Shown: piece by piece, positions 35,162 to 45,138 of the stretch
Layout: each line of letters begins with the position of its first letter
How positions within the stretch are numbered: position 1 is the stretch's first letter
Assembly (NCBI RefSeq): GCF_021462225.1
Contig: NC_061813.1
Location: forward strand, 26,374,442 to 26,438,441
Length of the DNA stretch: 64,000 nt
Direction of reading: 5' to 3'
Source of the DNA: Girardinichthys multiradiatus
Taxonomy: Eukaryota > Chordata > Actinopteri > Cyprinodontiformes > Goodeidae
Made by a program: the position numbers and the translations under genes
The notes under the pieces: model-generated
The model's input: the letters and a program-made list of their open reading frames with translations, nothing else
Database searches by the model: none
Told to the model about the DNA's origin: nothing

Positions 35162-35400
35162 CTAGAGCTCTTGATGTGTATTTATTTTTTTAAGTCTAAG
35201 AGATAAGCTATTGCACTGTGTATGTAAAGTACAAAAGTCCCTCCTGGAGCCCAAAACACCGACAAAATGATGCTGCCACCTCTGTACTTCACATTTGTGT
35301 GTTCTCTGGCTTTGACAAAGCCGTGAAATCATTCTCTGAGGTTTCCCAAAATTGTTTAAAGCCAAGGTAATTTTAGTGTATGTAAACCTCTGACATTAAA
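35162..35400 (-). mobile_element. Tc1 relic of Sleeping-Beauty-like family
   Basis: On the minus strand one frame gives KYRGGSIILSVFWAPGGTF, which corresponds to the KHGGGSIMLWGCFA-type core between the first and second catalytic Asp. Downstream on plus, AATTGTTTAAAGCC and TTTTAGTGTATGTAAACCTC match the subterminal region of salmonid-type Tc1 elements. Ends are lost. Confidence 0.6.
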
Positions 35401-37599
35401 GAAAGTAATCTTATTATTCTGGTGATCAGGTATTCTTTGGTAATCCTAAATGTTTAACCTAATGTGGTTTCAGCTATATACAGTAACTGTGGAACAATAA
35501 AAAAATTTTAAACCAAACATTTTTGTTAATTGCTCCAGATGTTCCTGACTTCCTTGTGGGGGAAAAAATGGATAATTTCATGCCTGCACTTTAAACAAAT
35601 ATCCCAGTTTGTCCCCTATTTAGTCTCTGGAGCAAGTAAACACTAAGAGAGTGCTGACACAATAGGTGTTACCATTAGAACTTGTAGGTGTCAAAAAGAA
35701 AAAGCTCAAATCTTCACCGGCTGCTGCATCCTTCTACCCATAAAACAACACAGAACCATAACAAAACACTTATCCCACACAAAAATGTACATCCACCCTA
35801 ACAGTATAATTTGCCCACTCTCTTTGATTACTCCCGAAGATGGGCACACATCTCAGTTTAGAAAAAAAACAAAAAACGACATTCCTCCATGCTGGCTGTG
35901 AAATTGTGGGTTTATTTTATCACCTCCGGAGTGAATACAAAATCCTCTAAAGAGGTTTTCATATGAAAAGCCTCTAGTCTAAACGTTCAAACCAAAGTTT
36001 AATTTTTTTCTGCAGTCGAATACATCCTCTGTTCATGAATGTTTCTTTTATCACAGTCCACAGAGGGACCTTGGGAGATGAAGGGGGCTATTAGGAAAAT
36101 AAATAAGTCTGTTCAGACACTTAGCTTGATACAGAGCAAGCATTAAATAATTACTGTAATTCACTTAGGTTTCTTTTAAGCTGTATAACGATTTTTCCTG
36201 TTTCCCTCCTGCATAAAATTGATCTGAAGAGGAGGACTAAACAAAGGACCTCTAAATTATTGGGATTCTGTCCTCCGAAAAAGTAGTGCATCTGTCTCTC
36301 CTCTGACTCGGGAAATCTTTTAAAGAAATGTAGATATAATAGTGCAAATGAAAAAAAAAAGAAAAGATGTGAAAAGCTTGCCACAACCTTTGCATCAGGC
36401 AGAAATGTTGTAATAGAATTGAAGGTGACTGGTACATTGAGAGAACCAATGCCACTGGGTGAATTGGAATATCACCTTGTCCTTCTCCTCTAGAGAGACA
36501 GAAAGAGAATAAGGAGAAAAACGAGAGGAAAACAAATGTTTGAACGAACCAATTTTTTATCATGTTCAGCGAGCATCTGCATCAATGCTGAGGCCAGTCA
36601 GCTGTAAAATAGACTGAATAAGGGGGAGACATGAAAGAGATAAAGAAAAGAAAAGCACTTAAAGTAGCCACACCCGAGGTGGACATCAGTGGACATGACA
36701 CAAAGTTAAGCTTGACAGTTTCGGGCGGGCAAGCTTAGAGGCCACATCCTCTCAAAATCAAATAAGATTGTCCTTGTAACTTAGCTGACGATTGGCGTCT
36801 GCCTTCCAGAGCGAAGCGAGTGTCCAGAGGCACAGGCAGAGCCATAAAGTGAACAGTAATCTCAGTGCTGCTCTGCAACCATTCTCTCCCATCTCCTACT
36901 CCTGGTGGTGGTGCTTCAAAGAACCTCTGCTCCCTTTGAAGTGGAAGGGCAGTCCGCTAGGGGAGGTAGGTTTGCTTCTTTCCATAGGCTAATGAATCAA
37001 ATTTTTCTCCTGATTATCTCTCCGTACAGAGGGAAATTGCAAAAACATCTCTATTCATCTTACTTTTCTTTTGCCATCAGCGGAGGCAAATGTGAATACT
37101 GAGATTCTGGTGGTGTTTGACTTCAGTCCATAAAAACTATTTTAGAGTCCACTCTATTAATGCGCAGAGGAGGATGAAAACCCACAGAACGCATTAACCC
37201 TACACCAGGAAAACAGCATTTGTGACTAATGCAGAGACAGAGCGGACACAAACCTATAACTGATTTTTACAGTCTTTTAACAAAACAATTAAAAAGCCAA
37301 TTTCCTAGCAGCACAGACTCTTTCATCTACAAGATAACTCCATGTAATGACAGATCTGGCTTTTGTGGGGGCTGATGCTACGCATAATAATAGAGCAATT
37401 ACAGCGATAGTTTCCAGATGAGATTGACTAATACAGTAAACATAATTTTATTAAAGGTAATTCCAGTTTTAAAGGAAAAACACTGTTGTTCACCATTTCT
37501 CTGAAACAGGAGACTGATCTTTCTTTAAGAGGAGTTGTAACAATGAATATTTTAGGAAAAAAGAAGAAATTTAAACAGATTTGCCTTGTAATAGAACCT
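35401..37599. other. Unique sequence, no gene recognised
   Basis: A 103-codon minus-strand open frame (36252-36563) follows a polypyrimidine/AG stretch but has no convincing donor or motif. No mobile element ends were seen. Confidence 0.4.
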
Positions 37600-37959
37600 A
37601 TGCTGCTTAAACGTTTTCACATTTGGTCACGTTACAACCGCAAACCTGTATTTTTGAGGATTTTATGTGATAGACCAACACACACCAGAAGAAAGTGGAA
37701 GGAAAATGTTACATAACTTGCTATTAAAAATCAAAAAAGGGCCCATGCCCATGTATACAGCCTTCTTTATTCTGATACCCCTTGATAAATTGCCTTTAGA
37801 CGTAAATGCAGTCGGCCTGTGTGTAATTAGTGAGTATTAATACAGCTGTTCTGTTAAGTTCTCAGAAGTTTCTAAGAGAATATTAGTAAACAAACAGCAT
37901 CATGAAGATCAATGAACCAGTTTAAAGACCAGCATTTTTACATTTAAACATGACAACAT

Positions 37960-38336
37960 CATGCAGTGGGGATGCTTTGCTTTAACAGGGACAGGGAAGC
38001 TGGTCAGAGTTGATGGGACAATCAACCTTTGAAGAAAACCGGTTGGACGTTGCATGAGACTTGAAACCGGGACTTAAGTTCACCTCCTAGCATGACAACG
38101 ACTTCAAACATACAGCTAAAACTAACATGGGATGATTTAAATCAAAATAAATGTATGTGGCCTAGTCAAGGTCCAGGCTTAAATATAATTGAGATCCTGA
38201 GGCATCTTTTGAAAATTGATGTTCACAGACTCCCTCCACCCAGTCTGACTGAACTTGGGCTACACTACTTTGACAAAAGTATTTTTCTGTCTACTTTTAA
38301 ATATTCCCGAACTTTGATGACATTCTATTCTTAATC
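37960..38336 (+). pseudogene. Tc1 transposase C-terminal remnant
   Basis: The plus frame at 38092 reads NIQLKLTWDDLNQNKCMWPS followed by QGPGLNIIEILRHLLKIDVH, from the SPDLNxIE-LW-LK block that holds the catalytic Glu. Upstream, AGTGGGGATGCTTTGCTTTA corresponds to the VWGCF core. The second Asp lies at about 38094 (CATGACAACGACTT, HDNDF). Frameshifted and truncated. Confidence 0.6.
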
Positions 38337-38560
38337 TAAAAGGTCCAATTTGTTGATGGACCCACTATTGCCAGCAATAGCAGCTTTAACTATCCGGTAA
38401 ACATCTTCCACAAGGTTTAGGAGTGTGTTCATAGTTAGATGAGAAAACCAGAATTCTAGCCTGTGCTCTAATTTATCCCAAAGGTGTTCAAGAAGGCTAT
38501 GGTCAGGACTCCAGTCAAGTTTCTCCACACCAAACTTTATACACCTGCAGCCGTTGAGGT
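38337..38560 (-). pseudogene. Transposase fragment of another Tc1 family
   Basis: On the minus strand the frame reads GVEKLDWSPDHSLLEHLWDK then LEHRLEFWFSHLTMNTLLNL, matching the catalytic-Glu region (SPDLNPIEHLWDELERRL) and C-terminus of a different Tc1 family. Substitutions are many. It is inserted beside the plus-strand relic. Confidence 0.6.
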
Positions 38561-39019
38561 GCTTGTAACACCGGAATTTATCGATTTGGTGTGGCCCAAT
38601 ATTTTTGGCAATATAATGTATTATGGAAAGAACAAACTTAAAAGAATTGAAAAGCATGTTTTCTTTTCTATGGGAAGAAACTTGTGCCATCAGAAAATGA
38701 ATTTGAATTGCTTAGACTGAATCTGTATTTGTGTAATTTGAAATTAAATGCATTGGTTTGAAAATAAATTTCATTAAACTGAAACTGAATATAATGGTTT
38801 AAAACTGAATTTGTTTGCTTTGAAAATTGCTTTGCTTTGTATAGATATTTAGTTTCATTATTTTCACTTCCAGGTCTGAAATTTAATTTCAGTTCCAAAA
38901 TTCAGTTTTTTGGGTCACACATCTGGGTTCTCGAAGCCACAGATTAATCAAACACATATTTACTGATTTATGGATGTCATTCACTATTGCTGGGTCCAGA
39001 TTCAGGACTGCATCCTTTG

Positions 39020-39102
39020 AAGGACGCATTTGTAGGCTGATAACGTCCTGGATGAGGCGACGAATGCTGTCTAATCTCCAAGGTTCCAACAAATGCGTCC
39101 TT
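39020..39102. repeat. 14-bp stem hairpin inside the long-TIR element
   Basis: AAGGACGCATTTGT at 39020-39033 is exactly complementary to ACAAATGCGTCCTT at 39089-39102, with a 55-base loop. It sits just inside the left TIR. Confidence 0.85.
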
Positions 39103-39555
39103 CTTATCCCCAGATTTGAAGGAGAGGTCCGGTGTATCCTCCGTGTCCCACCCTATCCCATGATTCATTGCGGGTCGAAGTAGATTGTTCAAACGGAAGT
39201 AGCAAAAGCCGGAGGAGAGAGAAAAGTTGTGAATAAAATTGGATATATTGCACATTCTGTGAAACAACTGAACTTTTACAATGTTTTTAGACGAGAATGT
39301 AGTTGTGTAAACCAAGAATATCTGATCAGTTTATCAAGATATCGCTTAATTACACAAATGCGCCGATGTGTTCGTCCGCTGCCCCAGCAGCCGGCTCGCC
39401 TCTGGCCAGGTCGTTGAGGTGCGCTAAATCCTGAGAGAACAGCTGACTCCCGGCACATTGTTTTCAAAATCCCGCTGGGTTTCCCTAATGGGTGGAAGTT
39501 AAACAGATATAATTCAGTCAGATGAAATCTAATATTAATATTTGGTTTATTTATA

Positions 39556-39590
39556 ATAATAATAATAATTATTATTATTATTATTATGCT
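39556..39590. repeat. (TAA)n/(TTA)n palindromic microsatellite
   Basis: An ATAATAATAATAATAA run is followed at once by TTATTATTATTATTATTA, giving an AT-only foldback. Confidence 0.9.
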
Positions 39591-39823
39591 CTGAAAATAA
39601 ACTAATTTAAACTTTGTTCCTAAAGTTAATATGTTAGTGTTTAAGTTGTTGAAAGTTTTACAAATAAATTTGTCATCAATGTATTTTATCTAATGTTAGA
39701 TTTTTACATCTATGAACACAAAAAATATTTTCAACATTTTAAATGGCTGAATAATTAATGTCATAAAACAATAACATTTAAAACACAACAGCATTATAAG
39801 CCATCAGCAATATGTTAAAAGGG

Positions 39824-39931
39824 TATATAAGTAGAGACAGCGTTATTAACCTTCGGGCTCCATTTTTTCAGCTTCACAGCTCTGCGCTTCACGCTAACAC
39901 AGTTGCTAGGCAACAGAAGTTACACTGAGGT
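39824..39931 (+). promoter_or_regulatory. Promoter-like cluster: TATA box, X-box, splice donor
   Basis: TATATAA at 39824-39830 is followed about 75 bp on by GTTGCTAGGCAAC at 39902-39914. This fits the RFX X-box consensus (RYYNYY, spacer, RRNRAC). ACTGAG then GTAAGGG at 39924-39936 looks like a 5' splice site. The arrangement resembles a small promoter with first exon, inside the transposon core. Function is inferred from motifs only. Confidence 0.4.
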
Positions 39932-40258
39932 AAGGGCAAGAGAAACGCAGACCGACGTAACACTGGTAGCACACTATGCTAATCTGCCATGTTTAGCTAA
40001 TAGCTACAGGTAGCATACGTGTTACTGTTTGACCATCAATTTATTTACATGACGCTTCTTGTAGACGTTTATTTGACTTGGTGATTGACATCCGCCAAGC
40101 TCATGTATGCTGCACTGCTCCACCTCAACATGCCGTAAAGGAAGTTTAACCTGATGTGAAACGTAAATCGATGAATCTGTGTTTGATTAATTTGTGGCTA
40201 TCCTCAAGGACCCGGATGTGTGACACAAAAAAACAGAATTTTGGAACTGAAATTGGAT

Positions 40259-40297
40259 TACAGACCTGAAAGTGAAAGTAGTCAAAATGAATTTTTA
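40259..40297. repeat. 39-bp target-site duplication (left copy)
   Basis: The 39 bases from TACAGACCTGAAAGTG to GAATTTTTA are repeated without mismatch at 40635-40673, on the other side of the SINE. Confidence 0.92.
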
Positions 40298-40634
40298 GTC
40301 AGTCAGTCATTTTCTACCGCTTATTCCATAGTGGGTCACGGGGGAGCTGGTGCCTATCTCCAGCAGTCTATGGGCGAGAGGCGGGGTACACCCTGGACAG
40401 ATCGCCAGTCCATCGCAGGGCAACACACAAACAACCAAGCACACACTCATTCATACACCTAAGGGCAATTTAGAGTGACCAATTAACCTAACAGGCATGT
40501 CTTTGGACTGTGGGAGGAAGCCAGAGTACCTGGTGAGAACCCACGCATGCACGGGGAGAACATGCAAACTCCATGCAGAAAGACCCCAGGCCAGGAATCA
40601 AACCCAGGACCTTCTTGCTGCAAGGCAACAGTGC
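40298..40634 (-). mobile_element. tRNA-derived SINE, near full length
   Basis: On the minus strand it starts GCACTGTTGCCTTGCAGC and carries a pol III B-box-like GGTTTGATTCC (complement of 40594-40604). It ends CCACTATGGAATAAGCGGTA, GAAAATG and a short (GACT)n tail. The A-box part is short or truncated. The tail AAGCGG-AGA-AATG is very like the 3' end of the RTE LINE at 3497-3512. The 39-bp identical flanks show insertion by target-primed reverse transcription into the right TIR of the long-TIR element. Confidence 0.82.
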
Positions 40635-40673
40635 TACAGACCTGAAAGTGAAAGTAGTCAAAATGAATTTTTA
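40635..40673. repeat. 39-bp target-site duplication (right copy)
   Basis: Identical to 40259-40297. The two copies bound the SINE. Confidence 0.92.
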
Positions 40674-40985
40674 ATACAACAAAATACATTTCAAAAGCAA
40701 ACGAATTCAGTTTCAAACCATAAATTCAGTTTCAGTTTAGTGTAATTCATTTTCAAACCAATGCATTTAATTTCAAATTACACAAATACAAATTCGGTCA
40801 GAGGAATTCAAATTCATTTCTGACGGCACAAGTTTCTTCCCATACTTTTCTTTCCAATTCACAATTATTTTGTACTTTGGGTTAGTCTATTACATTAAAT
40901 CCCAATAAAATACTTTTAGTGTGTGGTTGCAATGTGACAAAATGTGAAAAGAGTTAAAGGTATAAAAAACTTTTGCACTGTATTT

Positions 40986-43651
40986 AAAAACATTAAATTG
41001 GTTAGCAATTTTGACATTTTCTGTACAGTTTTACCAGTTGTGATGAATGGATTGCAACTAGTAAAACATGTTGATCCATAGACAATCAGATTTCTTTTTT
41101 AAGCAGTGTCTTGTGTATATAGAATAATAACTTTTTTCATTCATCAAAATGATCAATGATGACCTCATACAAGTAAAATACGTTCAAACCATTTGTTAGG
41201 AAGGAAGGGTAGCCCTTTCTGTCTGCTATAAGAAATGTAAATTACTGGAGTTTGCTAAAAGTTACTAAGACTTTAAGTGAAACTGTAAGATTGGCCTTTC
41301 CTGCAACAAACACACCAAGGGTGTGGTGTAAAACAATAAATCAATTTGTGGTAAAAAAAAAAAAAAAAAACTACAGTGGAGGATATATGTGTGCCTGTTA
41401 CTTTCAGAAACGCCCTGGTAATCTTGTTAGAGTGCATTTTTAGTAAAAGTCTGAAGGCCTCTGACACAAAACTGAGAATGTGGTGTCAATGGGAAAAGAA
41501 AGACTCCTATCTCTATATATTTCAACTATGAAAAATGTTATAGAATAAGTTGTGCTTTTCTTTTAGCAGAACGGAAGTATTTACAGCAGTTGTTAAACAA
41601 TATTCAAAAAATAATAATGAAAAAAGAATAACTGGACTGAAATTCAAGATTGGACATACTAATTTTAAGGCATTTTACACATCTTAACTTTGGGATCTGA
41701 ATATCTCAGTATATTGCTCTTGACAATCTATGAAATAAAGTTAAGGTTACTTACAGTACTCTCAGAAGCTGTGTAATACAATACAATCATCACAGATTTG
41801 TATGCTTCTTTGTGTCACTGTTACAAAATTTAAAAACTCACTTGCATCCAGCTGTGCTAATTCCAAATATTACATGCAGTGTGAAGAGAACTGCACAAAC
41901 TGACAAACTGATTACACCGATGTCATTTCTGCATCTTCAGGCTGAGCTTTCTGTTCTTGTTCATTCTCATCAGCCTTCTTTCAGCCACAAGCAAACTGTT
42001 TTAACAGCTAAATAGCCATCACTAACCTAATTTGACTTTATCAAATCAAAACCTTAAAGCAAACAGGAAAGGCTTGCTACTAGCTGGTAAATTGAGAAAT
42101 GCACTTGATAATAAGCCTAACATTTCCCTAAGAGGTACTTACTGAGAGGAAAATGAATATGGACAGACATTTTACTTCTGCCTAGTTTTCTTTTATTTTC
42201 TTTATTTATTTCACCTTTTTTTACACATGTAAATCTCACTGAGCCATTGGGTTCTATTTTCAAGAGCGACCTATTTTAGTTGATGTCAGCAAATATGTAG
42301 CAGTACATAAAAACAAACACTGGTGTTTTAGGGTGCACACCTCTTCCATCTTGTCTTTATCTATGAAAATGTAATAATCTCCTCATAGATGTCCCCATTT
42401 GGACAAGTTTCCAGGTCCCTGGACCTTTCACTTGCTACAACATGTGGTAGGTATATATTGTTTATGCTTTTAAACATTCTAAATACAGCATAAAGCATAT
42501 GAACTTGGAATTCTGTAATTTGCACATTGAACCAGCACCTGCTCAATATTGAAAAGAGTACAATTCAAAACTGTTTTTGTTAGAGGATTAGCTTTAAAGG
42601 GTATATTTATCATTTTTACAACTGCACTGCCCTGGCTTGTATCATGTGAGAAATATATTCATGTCCTTGGACAAAATCAAGAAATTTGTGAAAAAAGAGT
42701 GAAAGAATTGAAAGAGAGCACAAGGCAGCCACAGACAAAGCTGAAAGAGGTCTAAGAGAGGTGAAGTTATGTCCAGAATGCCAGACTCAGGTATCAAAGC
42801 CTAAAAAAATAGCCACTCAACACCAAAGTTGTCTAACTGGAATTTAGGTTCAGTCAGTACATATTTACATTGGGATAATTCAGGATGCAGTTTTCAGGAC
42901 AAATGTTTTCTTAGTACAATAGCTTGGTGACCCAACAAATCAGCAAGTGTTTGTGATAAAACCTGTAATTCAAAACATAAAAAATCTGTTAGCATTCACA
43001 CAGATGTTGTAATTTCAGTTTAGGTTCTGACCACCTTTGTTACTCTGATTTGTACAGCCAAGCATCAGCACGTTCCTCCTGGAACTGGCACCAGAATACC
43101 CAACGTTATATTAGTGAGCCATGGCGTTGTGGTGTCAGTGTGTAACTTTTCAGAATTTCCTTTTTCTTAAGGTTTGTGCACACAAATAAGGAATTTGACT
43201 TTGGTTCTGCTTGCTCTAAATGAAGATATATAAAAACACCTTTTTTCTTTCTTGTAAATATGTATATATACTGTGTTTTTACAAAAGTGAAAGACAAGGT
43301 TGAATTATTGCAAATATCCATGGTTTCTATCTGACTGGTAAGTGTTCAGAGTGCTCAGAGTGCACCTCAGCTTTAAGCTTAAACTGAGTGAAAAATGTCA
43401 TTAATAACAGGTCAGGTAGTCAGGAGATATGTTTAGATAACATAAACTTAAGTCTTTGTTGCAATAATAGTTAAATGTTTTTCATGATATCAGTAACAAA
43501 ATTTTATACCTGTTTTTGTCCTGATACTTAGATCAGGAAACATGTCTTGACCTGTTACTTGTAATTTATCTCATTATCTCAATGTAACGAGGACTCTAGC
43601 TGATAACATTTCATTGTATTATCTTGTGATTACATCAGCTTGATCTTGTTT
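40986..43651. other. Unique AT-rich sequence
   Basis: No gene, RNA or transposon end is recognised. An 18-base poly(A) run at 41352-41369 has no clear retroposon upstream. Confidence 0.4.
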
Positions 43652-43655
43652 GTTG

Positions 43656-45134
43656 TGTTGGGTTTATGATTATTGATTGATTAATCTTGATCAATAATTA
43701 TAATTACAAATCATAACCTGACAAAATCAACTTCCTAACCAAAATCCTCATTTATGAATCGAGACCAGAGATGTTTCTGGTGTTGTAATTGTGGCTCAAC
43801 GCCTTTGACAATTACAACCGTTAAATACTCCGTAATAATTAATAACTATTGCCGGAGATGTCACTGTTTAATCGACCGTTTCTGCCGAAAAGTGTGGAAC
43901 GTTAACCTTATTTTGACTGACGAATCACTTTCGCACACAATGAACACAAAACGCTCTCTCTTTATCTATGTGAATATTTATTAATTTTCACCTACTCAAC
44001 ATGCAAAATTCTACAAACACAGGGGTAACACATCTAAATAAGCAAAATTCAACAAACGGCAGTGGGTATGTATTGAATCAACCAGCAGTTTATGGCAAAA
44101 CAGAAGAAGGAAAATGAGAATATGAAAAGTGGTGTGGTGGCGAGTGGTGGGGGGTTGGAGCGCAGCTCCGACTGTCCTCAATGATCTTCTGATCATAAAA
44201 CGTCCCCCCAACTCCTGAGCACAAAGGATTCTAATTTTTGGCGGCAAGCTAGCACAGTGAGATTGAAGACAAAGGGGAAATGGAGAATTTTACCATGAGG
44301 TCGTTTAACAGGCCAGTCTTACAACGCACCCGCGTTGACTCTCAGATAGTAAACACAAGCAGCTCTAGGACCGCGGCGGATCCCGATATCAAAATAACAC
44401 ATCAAAGTTTCAATAAGCAAGGTTACATGCACATATTATTCAGAACACATGAGATCCTAACCAGCGATTCTGATCGCTTCTACACCTCTGACCCTGCCCA
44501 GGCCTTCTAATAAAGAAATAAAAGATTAAATAAAAGATGGGTTTTACTTGGTGAAGTTTCTTCTGGTCAGCGAGTGAGAGGGAAAAAGGGGGGTTTGAAG
44601 CATTGTTGCGCGTCCGCAGTTACACTCCAAGAGAGCGGTCAGTCCCGTCCTTTGGTCTTTTTGACGAAAAGGAAAAAAAATAGGATCTGACCATCAGCAG
44701 TCGACTAGGGATGAAACACGATGGCGGTTCATTTCCTCGAACTCCGTGTTTTAGTTACGTGTTAACTCACGTCTTCGATCGGCAAAGTGAAATTCCTGGT
44801 CTTCTTAGTCCAAAAACCTCAGTTATGAATTGTTCGTTGGCCAATGAGAGAGAGAAAATAACTGGAAACTCCACGTGGGATTTCTGTTACTTCCAAGGAC
44901 GCTCCAGTTGCGTGGCGACCCCGTCAAGATTGCCAGCTGGAAAGCGAGTTTTAAAAATGTCCGCCTTCCTATATAGCGTCTTGTGACGTCAGACTTGAGA
45001 CGCCCCGTCATAACAGTCGTGATGCTTGACTGGATATGGAGGCGCGGACTGTCCGGGATACAAAATGGCTGCAAGCATCAGGAGGCCTGGTGTCTGTGCA
45101 AGTAGTCCAATATTCAGCAACATGTGGTCCAACA
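43656..45134 (-). mobile_element. Large solo LTR (1479 bp) with GTTG duplication
   Basis: The termini TGTTGG and CCAACA are a perfect inverted repeat with TG...CA ends. GTTG flanks both sides (43652-43655 and 45135-45138). On the minus strand a TGACGTCA site and a CTATATAG TATA box lie about 150 bp from the 5' end, and an AATAAA (complement of 43977-43982) lies about 325 bp from the 3' end. That arrangement sets minus orientation and implies a transcribed R region of close to 1 kb, unusually long. A GTTGTAATTGT / ACAATTACAAC hairpin lies near 43782-43820. No internal genes are present, so it is a solo LTR of an endogenous retrovirus or a Gypsy-type element. Open frames inside it are not genes. 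Confidence 0.8.
44969..44991 (-). promoter_or_regulatory. LTR core promoter: CRE plus TATA box
   Basis: TGACGTCA (44984-44991), a palindromic CREB/ATF site, lies seven bases upstream, on the minus strand, of CTATATAG (44969-44976). Confidence 0.6.
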
Positions 45135-45138
45135 GTTG

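Larger units (their letters stand above)
38671..40842. mobile_element. Long-TIR non-autonomous DNA transposon, 2.2 kb, TA-flanked
   Basis: The left terminus TGGGAAGAAACTTGTGCC is matched by the complement at the right (GGCACAAGTTTCTTCCCA ending 40842). Both are flanked by TA (38669-38670, 40843-40844). The inverted homology continues inward about 300 bp, to about 38975 on the left and from about 40164 on the right once the SINE at 40298-40673 is discounted. No transposase frame is visible between. The core of about 1.2 kb holds GC-rich stretches, a (TAA/TTA)n palindrome, a TATA box and an X-box. The TA duplication favours the Tc1/mariner group, but the ends match none I can name. Confidence 0.72.
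37600..40985 (+). mobile_element. Tc1 relic of the third family, split by nested insertions
   Basis: The left end carries TTCACATTTGGTCACGTTAC and ATTTTATGTGATAGACCAAC. The right end at 40845-40985 carries the complement of the same motifs (TTAGTCTATTACATTAAATC, TGCAATGTGACAAAATGTG). Between them lie transposase pieces (37960-38336), a second Tc1 relic (about 38337-38560) and the long-TIR element 38671-40842. It is the oldest layer of this nest. Confidence 0.65.

Noticed and set aside
36252..36563. 103-codon minus-strand open frame behind a polypyrimidine/AG stretch
   Set aside because: The acceptor looks good, but the donor options are weak, the phase does not fit the other exon-like segments, and the peptide looks non-conserved.
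40594..40604. B-box-like sequence as a functional tRNA gene
   Set aside because: No cloverleaf or acceptor stem is present; it belongs to a tRNA-derived SINE with a LINE-like tail.
41352..41369. Poly(A) run as the tail of a processed pseudogene
   Set aside because: No coding similarity upstream and no flanking direct repeats.
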